A stretch of DNA of 64,000 nt from Mycolicibacterium sp. 018/SC-01/001. GTDB lineage: Bacteria; Actinomycetota; Actinomycetes; Mycobacteriales; Mycobacteriaceae. Below, one piece after another: positions 43,133 through 51,184 of the stretch. Position 1 is the stretch's first letter. Each line of letters begins with the position of its first letter. The DNA is taken from positions 62,001-126,000 of the forward strand of contig NZ_VKAA01000010.1 in the NCBI RefSeq assembly GCF_007096635.1. Reading direction: 5' to 3'. The position numbers and the translations under genes were made by a program. The notes under the pieces were generated by a model. The model did no database searches and was not told where the DNA came from. It saw nothing but the letters and a program-made list of their open reading frames with translations.

Positions 43133-43861
43133 CGCAACGGCTCCGGTGCGCCCTCCGCCCTGCGTCATCCACCAGTGTCCGTGGCCGGCCAGGATGTCGA
43201 CGCGCGCCCCTGCTCGCTGTGCCGACATGCGGTGCTGGTGCTCCGTCCCGACCATGACGTCGTCACCGGCGATGATCGCCAGTCCCGGCCGGGCGGCCGC
43301 GGCCGCGAGATGGCGGCCCATCTCGGCCAGGGCGGGTTGAGCGGCAGCACGGTAGAACTCCAGGACAGCGGTGGCCATCACACGGTCGTACGCCGCGCCC
43401 AGCACGCCCGCGATGCCGGGTTCGACACCGCGAGCGGCGAGCTGATCCGCTCGCTCGGCGCTGGTACGTCGCAACTGGGCATCCACCCAGTCCTCGCCGG
43501 CGGGCTGTTGCTGCCAGATGAGGGCAAGGTCGTGCCATACGTAGGCGGGGTCGAAGAGCCCCAGCACGTCGGACGCCCAGGACCGCAGCAGGTCCGGTCG
43601 CGTCATGGCCACCGCAACGGTGTGTCCGCCACCGAGGTCATGGCCCACGAGATCGACGGGCTCGGGGAATTCCTCCAGTTCACCGACCAGCCAGCGGCGG
43701 TACGCCTCAGGAGTGTGGTCGAAGCCGCCGGGCACCGCGGCCCCGAATCCCGGCGGTGACAGCCGCACTTGGTCCTCGTAGCCCAGCTGCGCGAGCTCCA
43801 TGGCAAGCAGATCCCAGACGTGTTCGGTTTCGGGGTTGCCGTGCACGAACACCACGGTCAT
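43100..43861 (-). CDS. Alpha/beta hydrolase with Asp nucleophile (epoxide hydrolase/haloalkane dehalogenase-like)
   Basis: A 253-residue hydrolase. The oxyanion segment is FVHGNPETEHVW (residues 5-16). The nucleophile elbow is GHDLGG with D75, so an ester-enzyme mechanism as in epoxide hydrolases or haloalkane dehalogenases is expected. The His is in AGHGHWW near the C-terminus. An AGGAGG-type RBS precedes the ATG. It is divergent from the TetR gene and shares its operator region (43924-43937), so it is likely part of that regulon. It overlaps the SDR gene end by 33 nt. Confidence 0.87.
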   Translation of the reverse strand: MTVVFVHGNPETEHVWDLLAMELAQLGYEDQVRLSPPGFGAAVPGGFDHTPEAYRRWLVGELEEFPEPVDLVGHDLGGGHTVAVAMTRPDLLRSWASDVLGLFDPAYVWHDLALIWQQQPAGEDWVDAQLRRTSAERADQLAARGVEPGIAGVLGAAYDRVMATAVLEFYRAAAQPALAEMGRHLAAAAARPGLAIIAGDDVMVGTEHQHRMSAQRAGARVDILAGHGHWWMTQGGGRTGAVALQRFWSEIAG

Positions 43862-43923
43862 CGGGTCCTCCTGTGTCTCGTCGGCGTGAAGCGTCGGACC
43901 ACCTCCCAGGGACCACCCGTGCG

Positions 43924-43937
43924 GGACCGTTCGGTCC
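43924..43937. promoter_or_regulatory. TetR operator GGACC-N4-GGTCC (site 1)
   Basis: GGACC-GTTC-GGTCC is a 5-bp-arm inverted repeat, immediately upstream of a TAAACT -10 (43940-43945) for the TetR gene and about 62 nt from the divergent hydrolase start. The same spaced motif occurs twice before the MFS exporter at 46039-46067. Confidence 0.65.
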
Positions 43938-43970
43938 GTTAAACTCGGACGGGTTCGGAGGTGGGGTCAC

Positions 43971-44582
43971 ATGGCTCGGATGGCGGCGGCCGGTACACGC
44001 GAGCGCATCCTCGACGCGGCGTCGACGCTGTTCTATCGACATGGTGTCCGTGCCGTGGGCATGAATCGGATCATCTCCGAGGCCGGTACCGGCAAGAACC
44101 TGCTCTACACGCACTTCTCGCACAAGGCTGATCTGGCATCGGCCTATCTCGAGCGAGTCGCCGCGCAGCGGGCGGCCGCGCTGAAGCACGCGCGGCGCGG
44201 AGCTGGTGACGATCCCCGTGCCGCGCTGGTCGCCATCGTGGAGGAGACCGCGAAAACCGTGCGCGAGAACGACTTCCGCGGATGCGCGTTCCGCATGTAT
44301 CTGGCCGAGTTTCCCGACGAGCCGGCGCAGGACTCCACCGGCGGGCTGTCGCCGGCGGGGGTGGCGCGCCGCGTGCTGCTCGCGGCTCGCTCCGAGATCG
44401 ACGTCCTGGCGGCTCGCGCAGTCGGCTCCGGCCCCGACGCCGAACAGCTCGCAGAGCAGGTGTGGTTGCTCGTCGACGGCCTCTACCAGCAGGCCGCCTA
44501 TCGCGATCGGACCGACGACGGGGCCGACCGGGGCGCCGCGGCCGCGGTCACCCTCGCCAAGGCGCTCGTCGACGGAGCGTGA
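43971..44582 (+). CDS. TetR/AcrR-family regulator
   Basis: A 203-residue regulator with a helix-turn-helix near residues 28-50 (VGMNRIISEAGTGKNLLYTHF) and a TetR_C-type ligand domain. Its promoter holds a GGACC-N4-GGTCC palindrome, and two matching palindromes lie before the MFS exporter on the other side. It therefore probably represses itself, the divergent hydrolase and the exporter. It is convergent with the MFS gene (17-nt gap). Confidence 0.89.
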   Translation: MARMAAAGTRERILDAASTLFYRHGVRAVGMNRIISEAGTGKNLLYTHFSHKADLASAYLERVAAQRAAALKHARRGAGDDPRAALVAIVEETAKTVRENDFRGCAFRMYLAEFPDEPAQDSTGGLSPAGVARRVLLAARSEIDVLAARAVGSGPDAEQLAEQVWLLVDGLYQQAAYRDRTDDGADRGAAAAVTLAKALVDGA

Positions 44583-44599
44583 CACCGAGAAGGCCGCGA

Positions 44600-46015
44600 T
44601 CACAGCAGGTCTGAGCCAGGGAGCGCGGCGATGGCACGCAGCCGACGTTCGACGACGATGAAGACGACACCGATGATCGCGGCGGACGTGGCGGCGGCCG
44701 CCAGCAAGGTCCAACCGGCCTGGATGGCCGGAAGTCCCGCGGGGAGCGCACCGCCGCCGTCGGCCCCCATGACGGTGACGATGAGCGCGACGCCGAGCAC
44801 GGTCCCGACCTGGCGAGCGGTGCTGATCAGCGACGAACCCGAGCCCCAGTGCTCGGCGGGCAGGGCGGAGCCGACGACCGAGGACAGGGTGGGCAACACG
44901 AGCCCGACTCCGAGTCCGGTGAGCAGTTGGCCGGGCAGCATCCCGCCGAGATAGTTCGGCGTCAGCGAGAGCCGCAGCAGCCACCATCCGGCGCCGGCGG
45001 CGAAACACACCGAGCCCGCGGTGGCGAGCACGCCCACCGACAGGCGGGACATCGCCTGACCGGCCAGTCGTGACACGACGACTACCACGGCCGGGCCCGG
45101 CGCGAGGGCCAGTCCGGCGGCCTGGGCCGTCCACCCCCAGGTCTGGGTGAGATAGGCGACGTTGACGATGAGCATGCCGGCGAAGCCGCAGATGAACAGC
45201 AGCATCATCGACGCCGCCAGTGCCATCTGCGGCACTCTCAGCACGGCCATCTCCACGGCGGGCACGGGGTGGCGCCTCGACCGGACCACCACCGCGGCCA
45301 GACCGACCACGGCGACCGCGGCACCGACGAGCACGTCGAGGGCCAGCCACCCGTTCTCCGGTGCAGCCACCAGCGCATACGCCAGCGCACCCACCCCGAC
45401 GATGAGGCACGCCGCGCCGAGGACATCGGGACGCCCAGCCCGCGAGGTGTCCGTTTCGCGGAGCACCCGGGCTCCCGCGACGAGGGCCAGGACGCCGATC
45501 GGGACGTTGACCAGGAACACCCATTCCCACGACGCCGTCACCAGCAGACCGCCCAGCGGCGGGCCCAGCGCGGCGGCGACGGCGCCGATCGACGCCCAGG
45601 TGCCCACCGCCACGCCGCGACGCTCGGGCGGCCACGCCGCCAACAGCAGCGACAGCGACGACGGCATGACCAACGCGGCGCCGACGCCCTGCAGAGCGCG
45701 GGCGGCGACCAGCAGCCACACCGACGGCGCGGCGGCACACGCCGCCGACGCCACGGTGAACACGCTGAGCCCGATCAGGAACAGGCGCCGGTGCCCGTGG
45801 CGATCGGCGAGCCTGCCGGCCAAGCCCAGCACGGCGGCGAACACGATCGTGTAGCTGTTCAGAATCCAGGACAGATCGGCCAGATCCGACCCCGGGAATG
45901 CCGCACCGATCGCGGGGAACGCGATGTTGACGATGAACAGATCCAAGCTGAGCAGGAATGTCGCCGCCGAGGTGATCAGCAACACCGTCACCGGACGCAC
46001 AGCGGTCTCGGACAT
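44600..46015 (-). CDS. DHA2-type (14-TM) MFS multidrug exporter
   Basis: A 471-residue exporter of the EmrB/QacA family. TM1 contains LLSLDLFIVNIAFPAI, motif A is LAGRLADRHGHRRLFL, and motif C is ASIGAVAAALGPPLGGLL. Fourteen hydrophobic segments can be counted. The ATG at 46015 (MSETAVRPV) is used; a longer open frame runs through the operators and lacks family sequence. GAAGG is present upstream. Two tandem TetR operator sites at 46039-46067 lie in the promoter. Substrates are probably hydrophobic compounds or drugs. Confidence 0.9.
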   Translation of the reverse strand: MSETAVRPVTVLLITSAATFLLSLDLFIVNIAFPAIGAAFPGSDLADLSWILNSYTIVFAAVLGLAGRLADRHGHRRLFLIGLSVFTVASAACAAAPSVWLLVAARALQGVGAALVMPSSLSLLLAAWPPERRGVAVGTWASIGAVAAALGPPLGGLLVTASWEWVFLVNVPIGVLALVAGARVLRETDTSRAGRPDVLGAACLIVGVGALAYALVAAPENGWLALDVLVGAAVAVVGLAAVVVRSRRHPVPAVEMAVLRVPQMALAASMMLLFICGFAGMLIVNVAYLTQTWGWTAQAAGLALAPGPAVVVVVSRLAGQAMSRLSVGVLATAGSVCFAAGAGWWLLRLSLTPNYLGGMLPGQLLTGLGVGLVLPTLSSVVGSALPAEHWGSGSSLISTARQVGTVLGVALIVTVMGADGGGALPAGLPAIQAGWTLLAAAATSAAIIGVVFIVVERRLRAIAALPGSDLL

Positions 46016-46038
46016 TGCGCAGCCTTCGCTTTCGTGAC

Positions 46039-46067
46039 GGACCGATTGGTCCCGGACTGATTGGTCC
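46039..46067. promoter_or_regulatory. Two tandem TetR operators GGACC-N4-GGTCC (sites 2 and 3)
   Basis: GGACC-GATT-GGTCC (46039-46052) and GGACT-GATT-GGTCC (46054-46067), 15 bp apart, immediately upstream of the MFS gene. They match the site at 43924-43937 beside the TetR gene in arms and spacing. This supports a shared repressor. Confidence 0.7.
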
Positions 46068-46145
46068 GTATTCAACGTTGTAGTCGGCCGACAGTCAAGG
46101 CGACAGGCGACCGGCTGCCCGCAGAGGCGACCTGCGGGTTGACGA

Positions 46146-47087
46146 CTACGTCGTCCAGCGCAGAGACAGATCCCAGAGTCGTTCGGCGTTGTCGGGATCC
46201 AGGGCGTACGACGCGACACCGGTGATGCCGAACTCATCGCGATGATCGACGACCGCGGCTTCGCGGCAGTCCTCGAAGTAGCGTCCGCTCACACCGGCGA
46301 CGTGCGGGGAGGCCGCCAATAGCACCGAGGTGGCCGCACCCTGCTCGGGCGTCTTCAGCCGACTGCCCGCACGGCGGAAGCGCTCGTCGGCGCCCTGTTG
46401 GAACTCCCGTCCGAGGTGACGCTGCAGAGCGGTCATGATGCCCCCGGGCATGAGCGCATTGGCCGTGATGCCGTCATCAGCCCAGCGCTGTGAAACCCCA
46501 ACGGCAAAAAGGACATTGGCCGTCTTCGACTGACCGTAGGCGCCAAAGGGATCGTAATCGCGGAATCGGTAGTCGACGTCGTCGAAGACGACCGGGGAAC
46601 GGAGGTGTCCGCTGGAGCTGACCGACACCACCCGCGCGCCATCCGCGGCGGCCAACGATGCGTGCAGGCCGTTGGCCAACGCGAAGTGGCCGAGATGATT
46701 AGTGGCGAACTGCATTTCATGGCCCGCGACCGACAGCTGCCGATCCTGGAGGGCCATGACGCCGGCATTGTTGACCAGGATGTCCAACGGCCCCTGCCAG
46801 GCCCGGACGAAGGCCGCGACGCTGGCGGGATCCGAGAGCTCCAGCGGGGCGACGGCGGTCGACCCGCCGATGTCGGCCGCGAACTGCTGTCCTGCAACGG
46901 TGTTGCGGACGGCAAGGGTGACCTCTGCACCCGCCGACGCCAACGCGCGTGCGGTCTCGATGCCGATACCCGACGCGGCGCCGGTGACTACCGCCCGCTT
47001 TCCGGTCAGGTCGACACCCGCGATCACCTCCGCGGCGGTGGACGTGGCGTCGAATGGGGTGGTGATCACATCAGTTGTGGCAGCCAT
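46146..47087 (-). CDS. Short-chain dehydrogenase (retinol dehydrogenase-like)
   Basis: A 313-residue SDR with TGAASGIG (residues 36-43), NNAGVMALQ and the catalytic YGQSK. The longer C-terminus and the LRSPVVFDDVDY stretch are typical of the retinol dehydrogenase/WW-domain oxidoreductase-like group. It is 44 nt downstream of a MarR gene on the same strand, suggesting co-transcription. Substrate unknown, probably a carbonyl compound. Confidence 0.87.
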   Translation of the reverse strand: MAATTDVITTPFDATSTAAEVIAGVDLTGKRAVVTGAASGIGIETARALASAGAEVTLAVRNTVAGQQFAADIGGSTAVAPLELSDPASVAAFVRAWQGPLDILVNNAGVMALQDRQLSVAGHEMQFATNHLGHFALANGLHASLAAADGARVVSVSSSGHLRSPVVFDDVDYRFRDYDPFGAYGQSKTANVLFAVGVSQRWADDGITANALMPGGIMTALQRHLGREFQQGADERFRRAGSRLKTPEQGAATSVLLAASPHVAGVSGRYFEDCREAAVVDHRDEFGITGVASYALDPDNAERLWDLSLRWTT

Positions 47088-47131
47088 GAGACCTCCGAAC
47101 TCCTTTCGATGAAGATGTGTTCCCGCAGAAC

Positions 47132-47623
47132 CTATTTCGCGGCCAATGTGGCCGATTTGGCAGCAGAAGTCTCGCCACCGGCCGCGTTGGCCATGGCCTT
47201 GTTCAACAGCTTGTGGAGAGCCGCGAGTTCCTTGTCGCTCAACCCCAGGATGCGCCGTTCGAGCCGCGACGTGACCTGTTCGATCTCCGCGAGGCGGCGA
47301 CGCCCCGCACCGGTGATGAGCACGTTGTGCTTACGTCGGTCCTCAACCGAACGTCGACGTTCGACCAGACCCTCGGATTCGAGGTCGTTGAGCAGAGCCA
47401 CCACACCGGTGGCGTCGATGCCCAGCGCAGACGGCAATTCGGACTGCGCGCGCTCGCCGAAATCACGCAGCAGCGTCAACGCGATCGCATGACGGGTCTT
47501 CATCCCGTACGTGCGCAGATCCCCGTCTGCTTCTGCCTTCAGCCGTCGGACCAGGTAATCCATCATCGCGCCCACCATGTTCTCCGGAGTGTTCAGATCA
47601 TCCGGGTCGTTCCGATCGTCCAT
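47132..47623 (-). CDS. MarR-family transcriptional regulator
   Basis: A 163-residue winged-helix regulator with the MarR core GIDATGVVALLNDLESEGLVERRRSVEDRR split around residues 68-97 and flanking dimerisation helices. The C-terminus is Ala/Lys-rich. It is divergent from the FMN-dependent azoreductase gene and the intervening imperfect palindrome (47668-47692) is its probable operator. MarR proteins usually respond to oxidants or phenolics. Confidence 0.88.
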   Translation of the reverse strand: MDDRNDPDDLNTPENMVGAMMDYLVRRLKAEADGDLRTYGMKTRHAIALTLLRDFGERAQSELPSALGIDATGVVALLNDLESEGLVERRRSVEDRRKHNVLITGAGRRRLAEIEQVTSRLERRILGLSDKELAALHKLLNKAMANAAGGETSAAKSATLAAK

Positions 47624-47667
47624 GCAGGCCAGTTTACGGGAACGCTATTGACGATTTCCAGTGTTCT

Positions 47668-47692
47668 GATAGTTTGTGTCATGCAAATCATC
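47668..47692. promoter_or_regulatory. Imperfect palindrome, probable MarR operator
   Basis: GATAGTTTG (47668-47676) and CAAATCATC (47684-47692) pair at 7 of 9 positions across a 7-nt centre. The element is just upstream of the azoreductase RBS (GAAAGGAAG) and 45 nt from the MarR start. Confidence 0.5.
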
Positions 47693-47706
47693 TTGAAAGG
47701 AAGATC

Positions 47707-48354
47707 ATGTCCAACCTGCTACACATCGATGCATCCGTCCGCGGCGCCGCCTCGGTCAGCCGACAATTGACCGCACGCGCCGCCGAGCGCTGGCGGACAA
47801 CTCATCCCGGCGGGACCGCGACCTATCGAGACCTCGCGGCGAATCCGATCCCGCACCTGGACGCCGACAACGGTCTGGCGCTGATGACGCCGCCGGACCA
47901 GCACACGCCCGCCCAAGCCCGCACCTACGCGCTGAGCGTCGAGCTCATCGACGAGATCAAAGCCGCTGACACCGTCGTTCTCGGCATGCCGCTCTACAAC
48001 TTCGGCGTCCCCAGCCTCATCAAGAGCTGGGTGGACCACATCATCGTCGCCGGACTGTCCTTCAGCCCCGACGGCACCAGCCTGCTCGGCGACACCGAAC
48101 TCATCGTCCTGGAGTCGCGTGGCGGAGGCTACAGCCCGGGCACCCCGCGCCACGGTTGGGATCACGCCGAAACCTGGCTCCCCCATGGCCTTTCCATGAC
48201 CGGCCTGCAACCCCGCATCATCACCGCCGAACTCACCATGGCGACCGAGGACGACCGGATGGCCCATCTCCAGCCACTTGCCCAGCAGAGCCTCGACAAC
48301 GCCCATGCCCTCATCGACGCCCTGTGGGCCGCGGACGACGAGAACGCCGCCTGA
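47707..48354 (+). CDS. FMN-dependent NADH azoreductase / quinone reductase (AcpD-like)
   Basis: A 215-residue flavodoxin-fold reductase. The N-terminal LLHIDASVRGAASVSRQLT is the FMN phosphate-binding loop and PLYNFGVPSLIKSWVDHI is the family's second signature. Such enzymes perform two-electron reduction of quinones and azo compounds, protecting against redox stress. The ATG at 47707 has GAAAGGAAG upstream. It is divergent from the MarR gene and is probably derepressed by quinones. Confidence 0.91.
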   Translation: MSNLLHIDASVRGAASVSRQLTARAAERWRTTHPGGTATYRDLAANPIPHLDADNGLALMTPPDQHTPAQARTYALSVELIDEIKAADTVVLGMPLYNFGVPSLIKSWVDHIIVAGLSFSPDGTSLLGDTELIVLESRGGGYSPGTPRHGWDHAETWLPHGLSMTGLQPRIITAELTMATEDDRMAHLQPLAQQSLDNAHALIDALWAADDENAA

Positions 48355-48388
48355 GTCACCGACCCACCACCTGAAAGGAATTCGCGCC

Positions 48389-49150
48389 ATGAGCTCTGAC
48401 CAGTTTTTCCCCGACACCCCCACCTCGGCTCGCGCCGGCCATCGACTCCGTCACCTGGTGCAGGCAGGCGCACTCGGTGCGGCGGCCCTTCTGAGCACCG
48501 CGACCGGCCAGGCCGCCGCCGCACCGACCGGAGTCCAGACCGCCGGCTGTGCGGACGTCGAGGTGGTGTTCGCTCGCGGCACCTTCGAGTCCCCCGGCCT
48601 CGGCAAGGTCGGCACTCCCTTCGTCGACGCCGTGCGCAATCGGCTGCCCGGCCGGAACGTCGACGCCTACGCGGTCAACTATCCCGCTTCCATCGACTTC
48701 GCCCGGGCCGCCGACGGCGTCGCAGACGTCGCCAGCCACCTCACCGACATGGCCACCCGCTGCCCCACGACCGACATCGTGCTCGGCGGTTACTCCCAGG
48801 GTGCGGCCGTCGCCGCCTATTCCACCAGCGACACCGTGCCCGCCGGCTACGTGCTCCCGGCCGGTCTCACCGGCCCGCTGGCCCCCTCGGTGGCCGACAA
48901 CGTCGCTGCGGTCGTGCTGTTCGGCAAGCCGTCGTCGGCGGTCGTCAACCTCCTACAGAGCGGGGCTCCGCCGATCGCCATCGGATCGGCTTTCGCCAAC
49001 AGGACCCTCGACCTGTGTGCGCCCGCGGATCCGGTCTGCCAGGTCGGCAGCCTGGACCGAGCCGCGCACAGCGCCTATGTCACCAACGGCATGCCGGACC
49101 AGGCTGCGGACTTCGCCGTCGGCAAGCTCGACGCTCGGCGGAATGCCTGA
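48389..49150 (+). CDS. Secreted cutinase-family esterase
   Basis: A 253-residue exported serine esterase. The N-terminal ~45 residues include a hydrophobic export segment with AAAA-P cleavage, after a long polar start. The nucleophile is Ser136 in GGYSQGAA, the acid lies in CAPADPVC and the His in RAAHSAYVTNG. Paired cysteines (C54-C125; the CAPADPVC pair) are conserved in cutinases. Targets are likely esters or lipids at the cell envelope. It is 34 nt after the azoreductase gene; a GAAAGGAATT RBS is present. Confidence 0.88.
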   Translation: MSSDQFFPDTPTSARAGHRLRHLVQAGALGAAALLSTATGQAAAAPTGVQTAGCADVEVVFARGTFESPGLGKVGTPFVDAVRNRLPGRNVDAYAVNYPASIDFARAADGVADVASHLTDMATRCPTTDIVLGGYSQGAAVAAYSTSDTVPAGYVLPAGLTGPLAPSVADNVAAVVLFGKPSSAVVNLLQSGAPPIAIGSAFANRTLDLCAPADPVCQVGSLDRAAHSAYVTNGMPDQAADFAVGKLDARRNA

Positions 49151-49171
49151 CAGCACGGGCACGTCGTGCTG
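49151..49171 (+). terminator. Hairpin after the cutinase gene
   Basis: CAGCACG (49151-49157) and CGTGCTG (49165-49171) pair perfectly across a 7-nt loop, starting directly after the cutinase stop. No U-tract follows. The remaining 82 nt before the next SDR gene show no other feature. Confidence 0.5.
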
Positions 49172-49253
49172 GTCGCCGACCAAGACGATCGCGAAGCTCT
49201 TCAAGACGGGACGACGTTGTCCGGAACCGACTGCGCTCAACAGCTTTTGAGTC

Positions 49254-50012
49254 ATGACATCAGTGCTCATCACCGGCTCCTCATCCGGCTACGGCCTCGC
49301 GACTGCACTCAAGTTCCTCGACGAGGGGTGGAACGTCGTCGCCACCATGCGAACACCACGCCACGACCTGTTGCCGGCCTCGGACCGGCTGAAAGTCGTC
49401 GCACTCGACGTCACCGACGCGGACAGCATCGCGAATGCCGTCCACTCCGCCGGACCGATCGATGTCCTGGTCAACAACGCGGGGATCGGCGGTATCGGCC
49501 CTTTCGAGTCGACCCCGATGGCAACCACGCGAGAGCTGTTCGACACCAACACCTTCGGGGTCATGGCGGTAACGCAGGCAGTGATACCGCAGATGCGCAC
49601 CCGCCGGTCCGGTGTGATCGTCAACGTCACCTCCAGTGCCACGCTGGCCGCCATGCCGTTGGCCGCGGTCTACACCGCGAGCAAGTCGGCCATCGAAGGG
49701 TTCTCCGGCTCCCTGGCCTTGGAAATGGGGTTCTTCGGCGTAAAGGTCAAGCTCGTCGAACCGGGCTATGGTCCGTCGACCGAGTTCACCAGCAACGGAG
49801 CTGGTCGTATGAGCGGAACCCCCGAGGAATACTCGCCTTTCGCCACGCCCATCATGGACGCGTTCAGTCAGCCCGGGGAGGTGACCACCCCCGCCGACGT
49901 CGCCGACGTGGTGTTCACGGCCGCCACCGATACATCAGACCAACTGCGATTCCCCGCGGGCGCCGACGCTGTGGCGCTGGCTCGGTCAACCCGGCTCGAT
50001 ACGTCCAGGTAG
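49254..50012 (+). CDS. Short-chain dehydrogenase/reductase
   Basis: A 252-residue SDR with TGSSSGYG (residues 7-14), NNAGIGG and the catalytic YTASK. An Arg after beta-2 (TMRTPRHD) suggests NADP(H). The ending resembles the SDR5-type oxidoreductases annotated for steroids or ketones, but no substrate can be deduced. No RBS is strong. It stands between the cutinase hairpin and the AraC gene. Confidence 0.86.
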   Translation: MTSVLITGSSSGYGLATALKFLDEGWNVVATMRTPRHDLLPASDRLKVVALDVTDADSIANAVHSAGPIDVLVNNAGIGGIGPFESTPMATTRELFDTNTFGVMAVTQAVIPQMRTRRSGVIVNVTSSATLAAMPLAAVYTASKSAIEGFSGSLALEMGFFGVKVKLVEPGYGPSTEFTSNGAGRMSGTPEEYSPFATPIMDAFSQPGEVTTPADVADVVFTAATDTSDQLRFPAGADAVALARSTRLDTSR

Positions 50013-50054
50013 GTAGGCGGTGCGTGGCGCGGAGTCCACGCTAGCGTCTGCAGC

Positions 50055-51023
50055 ATGCGCGACACCGAGCCGATGGAGGAGCTGATGTCGCTGCTGCGCC
50101 CCGAGGCGGTCCTGGCCAAGATCATCACCGGTCACGCTCAGTGGGGTATCCGATAGCCCCGCTACGGCGACCCGGCATTCTGCCTGATGCTCGACGGGTC
50201 GTGCCTCCTGGAGCCCCACGGTTTCGACGACATCGAACTTCGCCGCGGCGACTTCGTGCTTTTCCCGTAGACGCCGGAATTCACCATGCGCAGCCACTCG
50301 GATGTCACGCCGACCTCCACGCCGCTCGACCACTCGGACGAGACACACCACGGCGACACGTCCGAGCCCGTCACCATGCACATGCTCGGCGGCTACTTCC
50401 GCTTCGATCCGGCCAGTGCGTCACTGCTGGTAGCGCTCCTTCCACCGGTCATCGTCGTCAGGGGAAGCCAGTCGGGCGCGGCCAGGTTGACCCGTCTGGT
50501 CGAACTCATCGCCGAGGAGGCGGACACCGACGGCCCCAGTCGCGACGTGATTCTTAAACGTCTGGTCGAAGTGCTCGTCGTCGAAGCCGCCCGTGTACCT
50601 GCCACAGCAGAGCTGGGCAGCCGCGGCAGAGGATTGATCGCCGGCCTCGCCGATCCGGTGCTCGCCCCGGCACTACATGCACTGCACGCCGACGTTGCCC
50701 ATGGCTGGACCGTCGAACAACTAGCCCGAGTAGCTGCGGTGTCTCGCGCAGTCTTTGCCCAAAGATTCACCCGGACAGTGGGTTTGACGCCCATGCAGTA
50801 TCTCCTGGAATGGCGGGTGGCCTTGGCCAAGGAGCTACTGCGAACCGATCGGGCCCCCGTCGCACGCGTTGCTCAAACAGTCGGATACCAGTCCGCGACC
50901 GCGTTCACCACCGCATTCGCACGGGTGGCAGGATGCTCGCCCTCCGAGTACGCCCGCAGGGCCTCGTTCACCGCGACAGGGCGAGCTCGGATCCCACACC
51001 CCGAGCCCGCACATGGCGGATGA
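50055..51023 (+). pseudogene. AraC-family regulator interrupted by two in-frame amber codons
   Basis: The 50055-51023 frame reads as a complete AraC regulator of 322 residues except for TAG at 50154-50156 and at 50268-50270. Before, between and after the ambers the sequence is coherent cupin-like AraC sensor (AQWGIR, RYGDPAFCLMLDGSCLLEPHGF, RRGDFVLFP, TPEFTMRSHSDV). The C-terminus contains both HTH motifs (WTVEQLARVAAVSRAVFAQRF and APVARVAQTVGYQSATAF). A TAGCGT -10 is 7 nt before the ATG, so the promoter looks intact. Either it is a recent pseudogene or only the 245-residue part from ATG 50286, holding the DNA-binding domain, is made. Readthrough is a further possibility. Confidence 0.75.
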
Positions 51024-51093
51024 CGAGCTCGGCCGTCGCGAGGTCCTGCAGCCCGACGCCGACGGACTCGAACAGGGTGATGTCGTCGGCAGC
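50968..51093 (-). pseudogene. C-terminal remnant of an ornithine cyclodeaminase/mu-crystallin-like gene
   Basis: On the minus strand, 51093-50968 reads LAADDITLFESVGVGLQDLATAEL..., ending at TGA. The stretch ITLF-SVG-LQDLA-AELV is the conserved C-terminal end of ornithine cyclodeaminase-family proteins. Upstream the frame degenerates and no start or Rossmann part is visible, so only about 40 residues remain. It overlaps the end of the AraC gene in antisense. The remnant suggests a lost gene convergent with the AraC regulator. Confidence 0.5.
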
Positions 51094-51143
51094 TAGTGCC
51101 GCTGCAGCGGAATAGCGCCGCTAATGTTTTCGTTGAGGCTGGG

Positions 51144-51158
51144 GTTAGCGTTGCTAAC
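51144..51158. promoter_or_regulatory. Inverted repeat upstream of the DUF1772 gene
   Basis: GTTAGC-GTT-GCTAAC, 6-bp arms, 14 nt upstream of the AAGGAGA RBS of the DUF1772 gene. It looks like a repressor site (TetR or similar); no cognate regulator gene is adjacent. Confidence 0.45.
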
Positions 51159-51184
51159 ACTTGGACCGACGAAGGAGATCTCCC

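Noticed and set aside
43707..45740. Minus-strand 677-residue frame
   Set aside because: It spans the TetR gene and part of the MFS gene and has low-complexity Arg/Gly/Ala translation, so it is a shadow frame.
50869..51096. Plus-strand 75-residue frame at the AraC gene end
   Set aside because: Out of phase with the AraC frame and antisense to the better-supported ornithine cyclodeaminase remnant.
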